A stretch of 64,000 nt of DNA from Labilithrix sp. (GTDB lineage Bacteria > Myxococcota_A > Polyangia > Polyangiales > Polyangiaceae): contig JAHBWE010000018.1 of assembly GCA_019637155.1 (NCBI GenBank), forward strand, positions 62,001-126,000. The letters are read 5' to 3'. Positions 1 to 7,887 of this stretch are shown one piece after another. The notes under the pieces were generated by a model. That model did no database searches and was not told where the DNA came from. It was given only the letters and a program-made list of their open reading frames with translations. Position numbers and translations under genes: made by a program. Numbering within the stretch: position 1 is the stretch's first letter; every line of letters begins with the position of its first letter.

Positions 1-2
1 TG

Positions 3-1514
3 CGCGATCGCCTCCGCGCGCTCCTCGCGACGGAGCTCTTGCGGAGCGGGCGCGTCGCGGACGAGGACGCGACGTGCGCGGTGTTCTCCGCGACCGACGG
101 TCAGTGGTACTCGTTCGCCGAGCTCGAGAGCTGGCCGGTCGTGCGCTTCACCACCGATCCGCCGCCGTTCCCGCACGTAGAGCTGTGCCTCCGCCTCTCC
201 GCGACGGAGGCGCTCGCGCTCGCGCGTGTCTTCAGGACGGAGGACGCGACCGCGGAGCTCCGCGCGATCGCGCGCGGCGACGAGCGGCGGGCCGCGCCGC
301 CGCGGACCGAGATCGTGCTCGACGCGGCGACGCGCGCGCAGTGCCTCTTCACGATCGACGTCGACGAGGAGAGGTTCCGCGGCGAGATCGGCCTCCTCCG
401 CCCGCGTCACGCCGCCGCGCGACGGATCGACCTCTTCACGACGATGCGGCCGCTCGTGACGATCGCGGATCCGGGCGGCTGGCCGCTCGTCGCCGCGCTG
501 AACCACGACGCGCTCGTGCCGACGCCGGCGTTCGACGGCCTCGTCGATCCGAAGGAGCCCGTCGCGCGGGTCCATCGCCTCGTCCGCCGCCTCGCCGGCG
601 CGAGCGTCGCGACCTTCCTCGAGGCGCCGAAGGACACGCTCGGCGTCATCCGCCTGCCCGCGTCGTTGCCCGTTCGCTCCGTCGGCGGCTCCGCGCTCGG
701 CGTGTTCTGGCTCCCGCGCGCGTGGCCCGAGCGCCCCACGATCGACGTCGAGGCGGTGGGCGTCGTCGACAAGGACCGGCTGTCGGTGATGGAGCGCCAG
801 GCCCACTCGACGGTGGTCCCCGTGTGCGGCCGCGTCTACGTCACCGCCGACGCGACGACGCTCGCGCGCGCGGTCGAGGACGTCATGGCGTGGGTCGCGG
901 TGCGTCTCGCCGCCCACGTGCGCGCCGCGCCGGCAAACGCGGAGACCGACGCGTACCGCTGGGACCTCGCGCTCCTCGGCGTCCTCGACGAGCCCGCGAT
1001 CGATCCCGTCGCCGAGCTCGCGACCGATCGCCCCGCTCCGTCGCTCATGCGCGTCGTCGCGCGGCGCGCGCCCCACCTCGTCGACAGGGCGACCGGCGAT
1101 GCTCCGCCGACGGTGGAGGTGGTGGAGCCGTCCGCGACGTCGTCGTTCTTCGACGGCATCGTGCGTCGCGTCGTCGAGCTCGTGACGCGCACCTCCGAGC
1201 TGCCGGCGACGAGCCCGCTCACGGAGGCGATCGGCCTCGCGCTCACCGCGATGTCGCTGACCGGCGATCCGGTCGCGGGCGTGCGCGAGGCGAAGCGCGG
1301 GCGGCCGATCGTCTTCCATCGCGCGTCGCGCTGGGTCGTCGTCAACACGCGGCACCCCGTCGTGACGGCGCTCGCGGCGCGGCCGGACGGCGTCCTCCAC
1401 CTCGTCGTCGCCGCGCTCAGCGAGATCAACCGCGAGCTCACCGAGGTCACCGACGCGGAGGAGGTCGCGCAGCTCCTCGATCTGTTGCGCGCGAACGCTA
1501 CGGCTTCCGGATGA
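3..1514 (+). CDS. Unknown protein, 5'-truncated by window edge
   Basis: The reading frame is open from the first bases of the window with no convincing start, so the N-terminus lies outside; about 503 residues are visible. I recognise no family. The protein is rich in Ala, Arg, Val and Asp, with no clear membrane segment or signal peptide in the visible part. The alternation of beta-rich stretches (for example around AHSTVVPVCGRVYVTAD) and an amphipathic C-terminal helix (FFDGIVRRVVELV) suggests a soluble multidomain protein. The codon pattern has strong G/C at third positions, which supports a real gene. Its last 17 bp overlap the convergent lipoprotein gene on the other strand. Function unknown. 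Confidence 0.6.
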   Translation, partial: RDRLRALLATELLRSGRVADEDATCAVFSATDGQWYSFAELESWPVVRFTTDPPPFPHVELCLRLSATEALALARVFRTEDATAELRAIARGDERRAAPPRTEIVLDAATRAQCLFTIDVDEERFRGEIGLLRPRHAAARRIDLFTTMRPLVTIADPGGWPLVAALNHDALVPTPAFDGLVDPKEPVARVHRLVRRLAGASVATFLEAPKDTLGVIRLPASLPVRSVGGSALGVFWLPRAWPERPTIDVEAVGVVDKDRLSVMERQAHSTVVPVCGRVYVTADATTLARAVEDVMAWVAVRLAAHVRAAPANAETDAYRWDLALLGVLDEPAIDPVAELATDRPAPSLMRVVARRAPHLVDRATGDAPPTVEVVEPSATSSFFDGIVRRVVELVTRTSELPATSPLTEAIGLALTAMSLTGDPVAGVREAKRGRPIVFHRASRWVVVNTRHPVVTALAARPDGVLHLVVAALSEINRELTEVTDAEEVAQLLDLLRANATASG

Positions 1515-2175
1515 ACGTCAGCGCGAACTGCTGGCACGCATCGTTCGGCGATCCCGTGCTCAGCGTGAGCGTGGTGGGCCCGTCGAAGGTCTTCGTCAGG
1601 TCGTTGACGTCGTAGGCGAGACGCGCGCTGGCCGAGTCGCCGTTGCAGAGGGAGTTCTGCGCGCACGAGCCGTTCGAGAGGCGCGGCGTCGAGCCCTTCG
1701 CGGCGACGTGCCACTTGCCGGAGCCGAGCGCGAACGCCGCCGCGATCTGGAAGGGACGGATGATGCCGCCGTCCTCCTCGTTGCGCGCGCAGGACATCGC
1801 CTTCGACGCCTTCGCGCAGACGAAGACCGTGTACGTCACCTCTTCGCCCGGCATGAGCTGGACCGGGGTCGGCGCCTCGCAGACCGCGGGGTTCAGCCCG
1901 TCGCAGCCGCTCGCGAAGCACGTCTCGCCGTCGGCGCACGCCGGGCACGCGAGGCCGAAGCCGGCCGGCGCGTCGTTCCCCGCGTCCTCGATCGGCGCTC
2001 CGCTGCTCGAGGACGAAGACGTCGAGGAAGAGGACGACGTCGAGGAGCTGCTCGACGTCGAGCTCGCGCCCGCGTCGGCGCCGGAGGGCTCGTCACCACT
2101 GTACGAGCTCGAGCACGCAGCCAGCACGACGAGCGTGGCGGCGGCGGCGCCGAGCAATCGAGAGCGCGCACGCAT
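1498..2175 (-). CDS. Secreted lipoprotein with Ser-rich linker, unknown function
   Basis: The 225-residue product starts with a lipoprotein signal peptide ending in a lipobox (LAAC, Cys at about residue 21), so it is probably anchored to the cell envelope. After the Cys comes an acidic, low-complexity serine-rich spacer (residues about 35-60), then a Cys-containing segment (CPACADGETCFASGCDG) typical of small secreted disulfide-bonded modules, and a beta-rich C-terminal domain. The serine linker resembles that of the ferritin-like lipoprotein at 16.4-17.6 kb, a style common in myxobacterial secreted proteins. The gene overlaps the convergent unknown gene by 17 bp and lies just downstream of the NAD kinase on the same strand. 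Domain function is not recognised. Confidence 0.7.
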   Translation of the reverse strand: MRARSRLLGAAAATLVVLAACSSSYSGDEPSGADAGASSTSSSSSTSSSSSTSSSSSSGAPIEDAGNDAPAGFGLACPACADGETCFASGCDGLNPAVCEAPTPVQLMPGEEVTYTVFVCAKASKAMSCARNEEDGGIIRPFQIAAAFALGSGKWHVAAKGSTPRLSNGSCAQNSLCNGDSASARLAYDVNDLTKTFDGPTTLTLSTGSPNDACQQFALTFIRKP

Positions 2176-2193
2176 CGTGAGCAGTATACCCGT

Positions 2194-3090
2194 TTACCAG
2201 CGGCGTTTCTTCGAGATCCCGAGCACGGTGAGCGACTCGCCGCTCCGGCGCATGACGAGGACGTCGCCGATGTGGACCTCGTGGACGAGCCGGTGACCAT
2301 CGAGGAACACCTTCGCGTCGCGCATCTTGCTCCGGAGGACGACCTCCTCGCCCGCGCGGACGAGGCCGCGCGCGAAGCGGAAATGCCCGCCCGCCGGCGT
2401 GTACGGCTCGCGGACGACGTACTGGATCCGGTCCGACTCGAGCGGGAGCACCTTGCCGCCCGCGCTCCGCTGCGCCGCGGTCGACCCCGCCGCGGGCCCG
2501 ATCCAGAGCCCGCTCGAGCGCTGGTCTTCGCTCCCGCCGGGGAGCTCGAGGATGTAGCGCGAGGTGGCGGCGGGCGACGCATGACAGAAGAGCGCCTCGT
2601 TGAGGACGCGCGCGTGGAGGCACTTGCCGTTGAGCTCGACGCGCATGCGCGTGAGCTCCGACGCCGCGAGCTCGCCCGCGAGCGCGCGGCGCAGCGTCTT
2701 CTTCGCGTTGCCGCGCTGGCCGGCGCAGAAGAACCCGATCGAGCTCCCCGGCGCGCTGTTGATCCCGAGGAGGGGGCAGTCCTTGCCGAGGAGGTGCGAC
2801 GCGTCGAGGAGCGTGCCGTCGCCGCCGACGGTGACGACGAGATCGGTGCGCGCGGGCACGCGGGCGTGCGGGCCGCCGCGGAAGACGACCTCCGCGTCGA
2901 GGTCCGCGAGCGCCGCCTCGACCTCCGCGAGCGTCGCCTCGTGCGCCTCGTGCGATTGCTGCATCCGGCTCACGGTCGGATCGCGCTTCATGAGGAGCTT
3001 CGTCACGGTGGTGTCGTGACCCTCGAGCACGAGCTTGCGGTAGCTCGATCGCTTGATCACGAGCGCGACGCGTCGCTTGGTCTTCTTCAT
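2194..3090 (-). CDS. nadK: NAD kinase (NAD+ to NADP+)
   Basis: ATP-dependent NAD kinase, cytosolic, makes NADP+. The 298-residue length fits the family. The nucleotide-binding GGDGT motif is at residues 89-93 (TVGGDGTLLDASHLL). A conserved NE motif follows (LNEALFCH, about residue 164), and a Gly/Ser/Thr loop (GPAAGSTAAQRSAGG) corresponds to the family's TPTGSTAY signature but is divergent, with AA in place of PT. The start codon overlaps the stop of the Nudix gene by 4 bp (ATGA), implying translational coupling in a two-gene operon. The diverged loop might affect substrate choice, but the overall fold assignment is secure. Confidence 0.88.
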   Translation of the reverse strand: MKKTKRRVALVIKRSSYRKLVLEGHDTTVTKLLMKRDPTVSRMQQSHEAHEATLAEVEAALADLDAEVVFRGGPHARVPARTDLVVTVGGDGTLLDASHLLGKDCPLLGINSAPGSSIGFFCAGQRGNAKKTLRRALAGELAASELTRMRVELNGKCLHARVLNEALFCHASPAATSRYILELPGGSEDQRSSGLWIGPAAGSTAAQRSAGGKVLPLESDRIQYVVREPYTPAGGHFRFARGLVRAGEEVVLRSKMRDAKVFLDGHRLVHEVHIGDVLVMRRSGESLTVLGISKKRRW

Positions 3091-3716
3091 CTCAGTACGT
3101 CCGCGAGCCGGCGGAGCGCGAGCTCCGTCTTCTCGTCACGGACGCCCCCCGTTCGGCATGCCTCGAGCGCCTCGCGGAGAGGCACCTTGATCACGATCGC
3201 GACCGCCTCGAGCGCGGAGCCGTCGCCGTCGGGCTCGCGCCGGGCGCGCGGGTCGACGCGCACGTGGAAGAAGTGATGGATCTCTCCGACGAACCCGGGC
3301 GCGGGGTAGCTCCATTCGCCGAGGGGCTCCATCTGCTCCGCGCCGACGTCGAAGCCGAGCTCCTCCGCGACCTCGCGCGCCGCGGCCGCCCGCGGCTCCT
3401 CGCCCGGCTCGATGAGACCGGCGGGCAGCTCCCACAGCGCCGGCGACCCGCCGCCGGGTCGCAGCGCGATCGGCGGCCGGACCGCGCTCCTCAAGTAGAC
3501 CTCCACCTCGCCGTCCTCTCCCACCGAGTGCGCAACCATGACCGCGGCGTCGAGCGCGTGGCGGTCCACGGTGTCGTATCGAAAGGGCTCGCTCCGCTTC
3601 GGCCCGTCGACGAGGACGAGATCGTAGCGGCGCAGTGTCAGAAAGCCGTCGGGCTCGGCGTTGGTCACACTCATGACCTCGACGGCGACTTGCGGAAGCT
3701 CGGGAAGAGGCGGCAC
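3087..3716 (-). CDS. Nudix hydrolase, ADP-ribose pyrophosphatase type
   Basis: The protein is 209 residues with a complete Nudix box at residues 100-122: Gly100, Glu106, then REVAEELGF at 114-122, matching GX5EX7REUXEEXGU. The preceding N-terminal beta domain and the proline-rich approach (LWELPAGLIEPGEE) are typical of ADP-sugar pyrophosphatases, which cleave ADP-ribose to AMP and ribose 5-phosphate. Exact substrate is inferred. It is the first gene of an operon with NAD kinase, which fits a role in pyridine nucleotide turnover. An AT-rich stretch around 3728-3735 (TATAGA on the minus strand) could be its -10 element. Confidence 0.85.
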   Translation of the reverse strand: MPPLPELPQVAVEVMSVTNAEPDGFLTLRRYDLVLVDGPKRSEPFRYDTVDRHALDAAVMVAHSVGEDGEVEVYLRSAVRPPIALRPGGGSPALWELPAGLIEPGEEPRAAAAREVAEELGFDVGAEQMEPLGEWSYPAPGFVGEIHHFFHVRVDPRARREPDGDGSALEAVAIVIKVPLREALEACRTGGVRDEKTELALRRLADVLR

Positions 3717-3809
3717 GCCGGCCGCATTCTATATGAGGAGTCGTGAAGAGCGACGTTTCGTCCTACACTTGCGACTCGACCCACTTAACGGCACCCACGG
3801 AGGAACTTC

Positions 3810-5870
3810 GTGCGGGGTCAAACGTCAACCGAAGGTCGGATGAACCTCGCCTCCATCCAGCGGCACGCGCAGCACGCCGAATCCCGGCTCCGCCTTCGCC
3901 GAGCCATCCTCTGGGCCGCCAAGTCCCTCGCCGCCGGTCTCGTCGGCATCGCGATCCTCCTCGTGCTCCGCAAGACCGGGGTCATCGGCGAGCGGGCCTG
4001 CCGCGTCGGCGTCGCCCTCGCGACCCTGCAGGTCTTCGCCGCGGCGGGCATCGCTTATGCACAGAGGCTCCCGCGCCGCGCCGGCGCCGTCGCGCTCGAT
4101 CGCTTCCACAACCTCGCCGACCGCCTCTCGAGCGCGCTCTCGTTCGTCGAGCTCGGCGCGGCGGAGCGCACGCCGTTCATGCTCGCGGCGATCGACGACG
4201 CGGTCGAGCACGCGAAGAAGGTCGATCCGAAGAAGGCCGTCCCGATGGAGCGGCCGAAGGAGTGGCCCTTCCTCCTCGCGATGGCGGCGGCGTGCGTCCT
4301 CATCGGTCTCTTCGAGGTGCGCAAGCACCACCCCGTCGTGAGCGCGAAGACGATCGACGCCGTCGACGTGACGCAGGACGACCTCGACGCGATGCGCGAG
4401 TTCCTCCGCGACGTCGACCAGCGGATGCAGACCGACGAGGCGAAGGCCGCGACGCAGGAGTTCAACCAGCTCATCGAGGACCTCGCGAACAAGCGCCTCG
4501 ATCGGACGGAGGCCTTCCGCCGGATGCAGCAGCTCGAAGACAAGCTGCTGAACGGCTCCGAGGCCGACAAGAAGGCGCTCGAAGACGCGCTCCAGAAGAT
4601 GGGCGAGGAGCTGAAGAAGGCGGAGATGTCGAAGCCCGCCGGCGAGGCGCTCACCGACAAGAAGCTCTCCGACGCCGAGAAGGCGCTGAAGGACCTCGCG
4701 AAGCAGCTCCGCGAAGCGAAGGAGACCGGCAAGGTCGACAAGGCCGCGCTCGACAAGCTGCGCGAGGCGCTCAAGAAGGCGAGCGAAGACCAAGCGAAGC
4801 GCGCGGAGGCGCTCGCGCAGAAGCGTGAAGAGCTGAAGCAGGACCTCCTCAAGCAAAAGCAGAAGCAGGGCGACGCCGGCATGAACGAGCAGGAGAAGAG
4901 CCTGCTCGAGAAGAAGGAGCGCGAGCTCGAGCGGCTCGATCGCGAGAGCGAGCAGCAGCAGAAGACGCAGCGCGAGCTCGATCGCCTCGACCGCGAGCTC
5001 CAGAAGGCGGCCGAGGACCTGATGAAGGATCTCGGCCTCTCCGCGAACGATCTCGATCAGGCCGCGGAGGACATCAACCGCATGGCCAAGCAGGAGATGT
5101 CACAAGAGGAGAAGGAGCAGCTGCGGCAGAAGCTCCAGGAGCTCCGCGAGATGATGCGCCAGCAGGCGCAGGGCGGGCAGGGGCAGATGCAGCGCCTCCG
5201 CGTCTTCCAGCAGCGCGCGCAAGGCGGCGGCGGACAGCAAGGACCGCAGGGCAACGGCGGCCAGGGCCAGGGCAACCAGGGCAACGGCAACGAAGGCCAG
5301 CAGGGCCAAGGGCAGCAAGGTCAGGGCGGCCAGCAGGGTCAGGGCCAGGGGCAGCAAGGTCAGGGCGGGCAGCAAGGCGGGCAGGGTCAAGGCCAGGGGC
5401 AAGGCCAAGGTCAGGGCGGCGGCGGCGAGACGTGGATCCTCGGGCCGAACGGCGAGAAGATCCTCATGCTCTCGAAGGGCCAAGGGCAGGGCAGCGGCCA
5501 GGGGCAAGGCCAAGGTCAGGGCGGCGGCGGTCAGGGCCAGGGACAAGGTCCGGGCTGGGGCACCGGCCACGACGAGAACGTCCAGGGCAAGCAGGGGACG
5601 AACCCGAAGATGGGGACCCAGGACAGCCAGATCCAGGCGAACGACACCGGCCAGGGCGGCTCGCGCAGCGAGGTCATCCTCGGCGCGGCCGAGCGCGGCT
5701 TCGCGAACCGCGGCTACACGAAGGTCTACCGCGAGTACCACACCGTCGCGGAGGAGGCCCTCGACAAGGACGAGATCCCGGGCGGCTACCGCTTCTACGT
5801 CCGCCGCTACTTCCAGCTCATCAGGCCGCGAGACACCGCGGATTCGCCGTCGCCTCCCGCAAATCCCTGA
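3810..5870 (+). CDS. Membrane-anchored coiled-coil protein with Gly/Gln tract (DUF4175-like)
   Basis: The 686-residue protein has three predicted membrane segments (about residues 32-53, 63-84 and 151-170), a very long charged coiled coil (about 190-460), a low-complexity Gly/Gln repeat tract (about 465-615, repeats of GQ and GG) and a conserved C-terminal segment (RGFANRGYTKVYREYHTVAE). This arrangement resembles the DUF4175 family that accompanies MoxR/DUF58/vWA operons. The GTG start at 3810 is chosen because GGAGGA sits 5 nt upstream; an ATG at 3840 lacks such a site. It is the first gene of the five-gene vWA operon. Its role is probably as a scaffold or envelope partner of the MoxR/vWA machinery; this is inference. 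Confidence 0.75.
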   Translation: MRGQTSTEGRMNLASIQRHAQHAESRLRLRRAILWAAKSLAAGLVGIAILLVLRKTGVIGERACRVGVALATLQVFAAAGIAYAQRLPRRAGAVALDRFHNLADRLSSALSFVELGAAERTPFMLAAIDDAVEHAKKVDPKKAVPMERPKEWPFLLAMAAACVLIGLFEVRKHHPVVSAKTIDAVDVTQDDLDAMREFLRDVDQRMQTDEAKAATQEFNQLIEDLANKRLDRTEAFRRMQQLEDKLLNGSEADKKALEDALQKMGEELKKAEMSKPAGEALTDKKLSDAEKALKDLAKQLREAKETGKVDKAALDKLREALKKASEDQAKRAEALAQKREELKQDLLKQKQKQGDAGMNEQEKSLLEKKERELERLDRESEQQQKTQRELDRLDRELQKAAEDLMKDLGLSANDLDQAAEDINRMAKQEMSQEEKEQLRQKLQELREMMRQQAQGGQGQMQRLRVFQQRAQGGGGQQGPQGNGGQGQGNQGNGNEGQQGQGQQGQGGQQGQGQGQQGQGGQQGGQGQGQGQGQGQGGGGETWILGPNGEKILMLSKGQGQGSGQGQGQGQGGGGQGQGQGPGWGTGHDENVQGKQGTNPKMGTQDSQIQANDTGQGGSRSEVILGAAERGFANRGYTKVYREYHTVAEEALDKDEIPGGYRFYVRRYFQLIRPRDTADSPSPPANP

Positions 5871-5894
5871 GCAAACGACGATTCGAGGAAATGA

Positions 5895-6938
5895 ATGGCT
5901 GATACGAATGATGCGGGCGCGGTGCGCGCCGAGGTCGAGCAGTTCCGTACGTCGATCGCGACGCTGAAGACCGAGATCGGGAAGACGATCGTCGGCAACG
6001 AGCCGGTCGTCGAGGGCGTGCTGATGTGCCTCCTCGCCGGCGGGCACGCGCTCCTCGAAGGTGTGCCCGGCCTCGGCAAGACGATGCTCGTCCGCACCCT
6101 CGCGGAGGCGCTCTCGCTCTCCTTCTCGCGCGTGCAGTTCACGCCCGACCTCATGCCGGCCGACATCCTCGGCACGACCGTCATCGACGAGACGCAGCAG
6201 GGCGGGAAATCTTTCGAATTTCGGAAAGGCCCGATTTTCGCGAACATCGTCCTTGCCGACGAAATCAACCGCGCGACGCCGAAGACGCAGTCCGCGCTCC
6301 TCGAGGCGATGCAGGAGCACCGCGTCACGGTCGGCCGCCGCACGCACACGCTCGACGAGCCGTTCGTCGTCCTCGCGACGCAGAACCCGCTCGAGTCGGA
6401 GGGCACCTACCCGCTCCCGGAGGCGCAGCTCGACCGCTTCTTCATGAAGCTCCACGTGCCGTTCCCGAACCGCGAGGAGCTCCACGCCATCCTCGACCTC
6501 ACGACCGGCGAGGCGCGCGCGGAGCGGCAGGCGGTGCTCCACCGCGAGGAGATCCTCGCGATGCAGGCGCTCGTGCGGAAGGTGCCGGTCGCGCGCCACG
6601 TCCAGGACTACGCGATCCGCGTCGTGCAGGCGACGCACCCCGACGGCCCCGACGCCCCCGACGCGTGCAAGCGCTTCGTCCGCTTCGGCGCCTCCCCGCG
6701 CGGCGCGCAGTCGGTGCTCCTCGGCGCGAAGATCCGCTCCCTCTTCGAGGGCCGCTTCTCCGCGAGCATCGACGACGTCCGCGCCGTCGCGCTGCCGTGC
6801 CTCCGCCACCGCACGCTCCTCAACTTCGAGGGCGAGGCGGAGGGCGTGAAGACGGATCAGGTCATCGAGGCGATCTTGAAGGCGATCCCCGAGACCAAGA
6901 CCGGCGCCGGACGCTCCGAAGCCCAGATGGTCTCCTGA
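5895..6938 (+). CDS. MoxR-family AAA+ ATPase
   Basis: MoxR ATPases act as chaperones that mature or activate partner protein complexes, typically with vWA-domain partners encoded next door. The 347-residue protein has Walker A GVPGLGKT (residues 56-63), Walker B VLADEINR (about 119-126), the family motif ATQNPLESEGTYPLPEAQ and an arginine-containing LDRFF segment, all hallmark MoxR features. It is placed 24 bp after the coiled-coil gene and 13 bp before the DUF58 gene, so co-transcription and joint function are likely. No truncation or missing catalytic residue is seen. Confidence 0.93.
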   Translation: MADTNDAGAVRAEVEQFRTSIATLKTEIGKTIVGNEPVVEGVLMCLLAGGHALLEGVPGLGKTMLVRTLAEALSLSFSRVQFTPDLMPADILGTTVIDETQQGGKSFEFRKGPIFANIVLADEINRATPKTQSALLEAMQEHRVTVGRRTHTLDEPFVVLATQNPLESEGTYPLPEAQLDRFFMKLHVPFPNREELHAILDLTTGEARAERQAVLHREEILAMQALVRKVPVARHVQDYAIRVVQATHPDGPDAPDACKRFVRFGASPRGAQSVLLGAKIRSLFEGRFSASIDDVRAVALPCLRHRTLLNFEGEAEGVKTDQVIEAILKAIPETKTGAGRSEAQMVS

Positions 6939-6951
6939 ACGCGTGAGCTAA

Positions 6952-7887
6952 GTGGGTTTCCTCGACACAGTCCTCGGCCGCAAGCCGGTCAGCGAGAAGA
7001 GAGCGTCCGACGACGACCTCTTCGACGACGACTTCCAGCGGAAGCTCGACTACCTCGCGCTCGTGTCGAAGCGCGTCTTCGCCGGCCGCATGCGCGCCGA
7101 GCGGCGCACGAAGAAGAGCGGCTCCGGCGTCGAGTTCGCCGACCACCGCGACTACCAGCCGGGCGACGACTTCCGCTACCTCGACTGGAACGTCTACCAG
7201 CGCTTCGATCGCCTCCTCCTCCGCCTCTACGAAGAGGAGGAGGACCTCGCCATCTATTTCATCGTCGACTGCTCCGCGTCGATGGGCTTCGGCGACGCGA
7301 AGAAGCTCCGCTACGCCAAGCGCGTCGCGGCGGCGCTCGCCTACGTCGGCCTCGCGAACCTCGACCGCGTCAGCATCGTCTCGACGAGCGATCAGGTCGA
7401 GGGCCGCATGCCCGCGACGCGCGGCAAGGCGCGCATCTTCAAGGTCTTCCGCTTCCTCACCGCGCTCGCGCCGGTCGGGCAGACCGACCTCGAAGACGCG
7501 CTGAAGACGTTCGTCGCGCAGAACAAGCGGAAGGGGCTCGTCGTCCTCGCGAGCGATCTCTACGACCCCCACGGCTTCGAGCGCGGCATCAACGTGCTCC
7601 GCTACAACAAGTTCGATCCGTTCGTCGTCCACATCGTCGACGAGGCCGAGGCGAAGCCGAAGCTCGCCGGCGACGTGCTGCTCTACGACTGCGAGACCGG
7701 CGACGAGCGCGAGGTCACCGTCACGGCGAAGGTGCTCGAGCGCTTCGAGGTCGTGTACCGCAAGTACCTCGACGACATCGATCGCTTCTGCACCTCCAAG
7801 CAGGTGCCCTACATCCGCGCGGACGTCTCGCAGCCGTTCGACGAGCTGATCTTGCGCGTGTTCCGCAGGGGAGGGTTCCTCCGGTGA
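6952..7887 (+). CDS. DUF58 protein with vWA-type metal site
   Basis: The 311-residue protein carries the DUF58 signature (DYQPGDDFRYLDWN, residues about 68-80) followed by a vWA-like core with a MIDAS motif DCSAS at residues 106-110. DUF58 proteins are the usual partners of MoxR ATPases and are thought to receive or present metal-dependent interactions; the exact substrate is unknown. The GTG start at 6952 follows the MoxR stop by 13 bp. The last 4 bp (GTGA) are shared with the start of the next vWA gene, which indicates translational coupling. No signal peptide is seen, so it is probably cytosolic or peripherally membrane bound. Confidence 0.88.
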   Translation: MGFLDTVLGRKPVSEKRASDDDLFDDDFQRKLDYLALVSKRVFAGRMRAERRTKKSGSGVEFADHRDYQPGDDFRYLDWNVYQRFDRLLLRLYEEEEDLAIYFIVDCSASMGFGDAKKLRYAKRVAAALAYVGLANLDRVSIVSTSDQVEGRMPATRGKARIFKVFRFLTALAPVGQTDLEDALKTFVAQNKRKGLVVLASDLYDPHGFERGINVLRYNKFDPFVVHIVDEAEAKPKLAGDVLLYDCETGDEREVTVTAKVLERFEVVYRKYLDDIDRFCTSKQVPYIRADVSQPFDELILRVFRRGGFLR

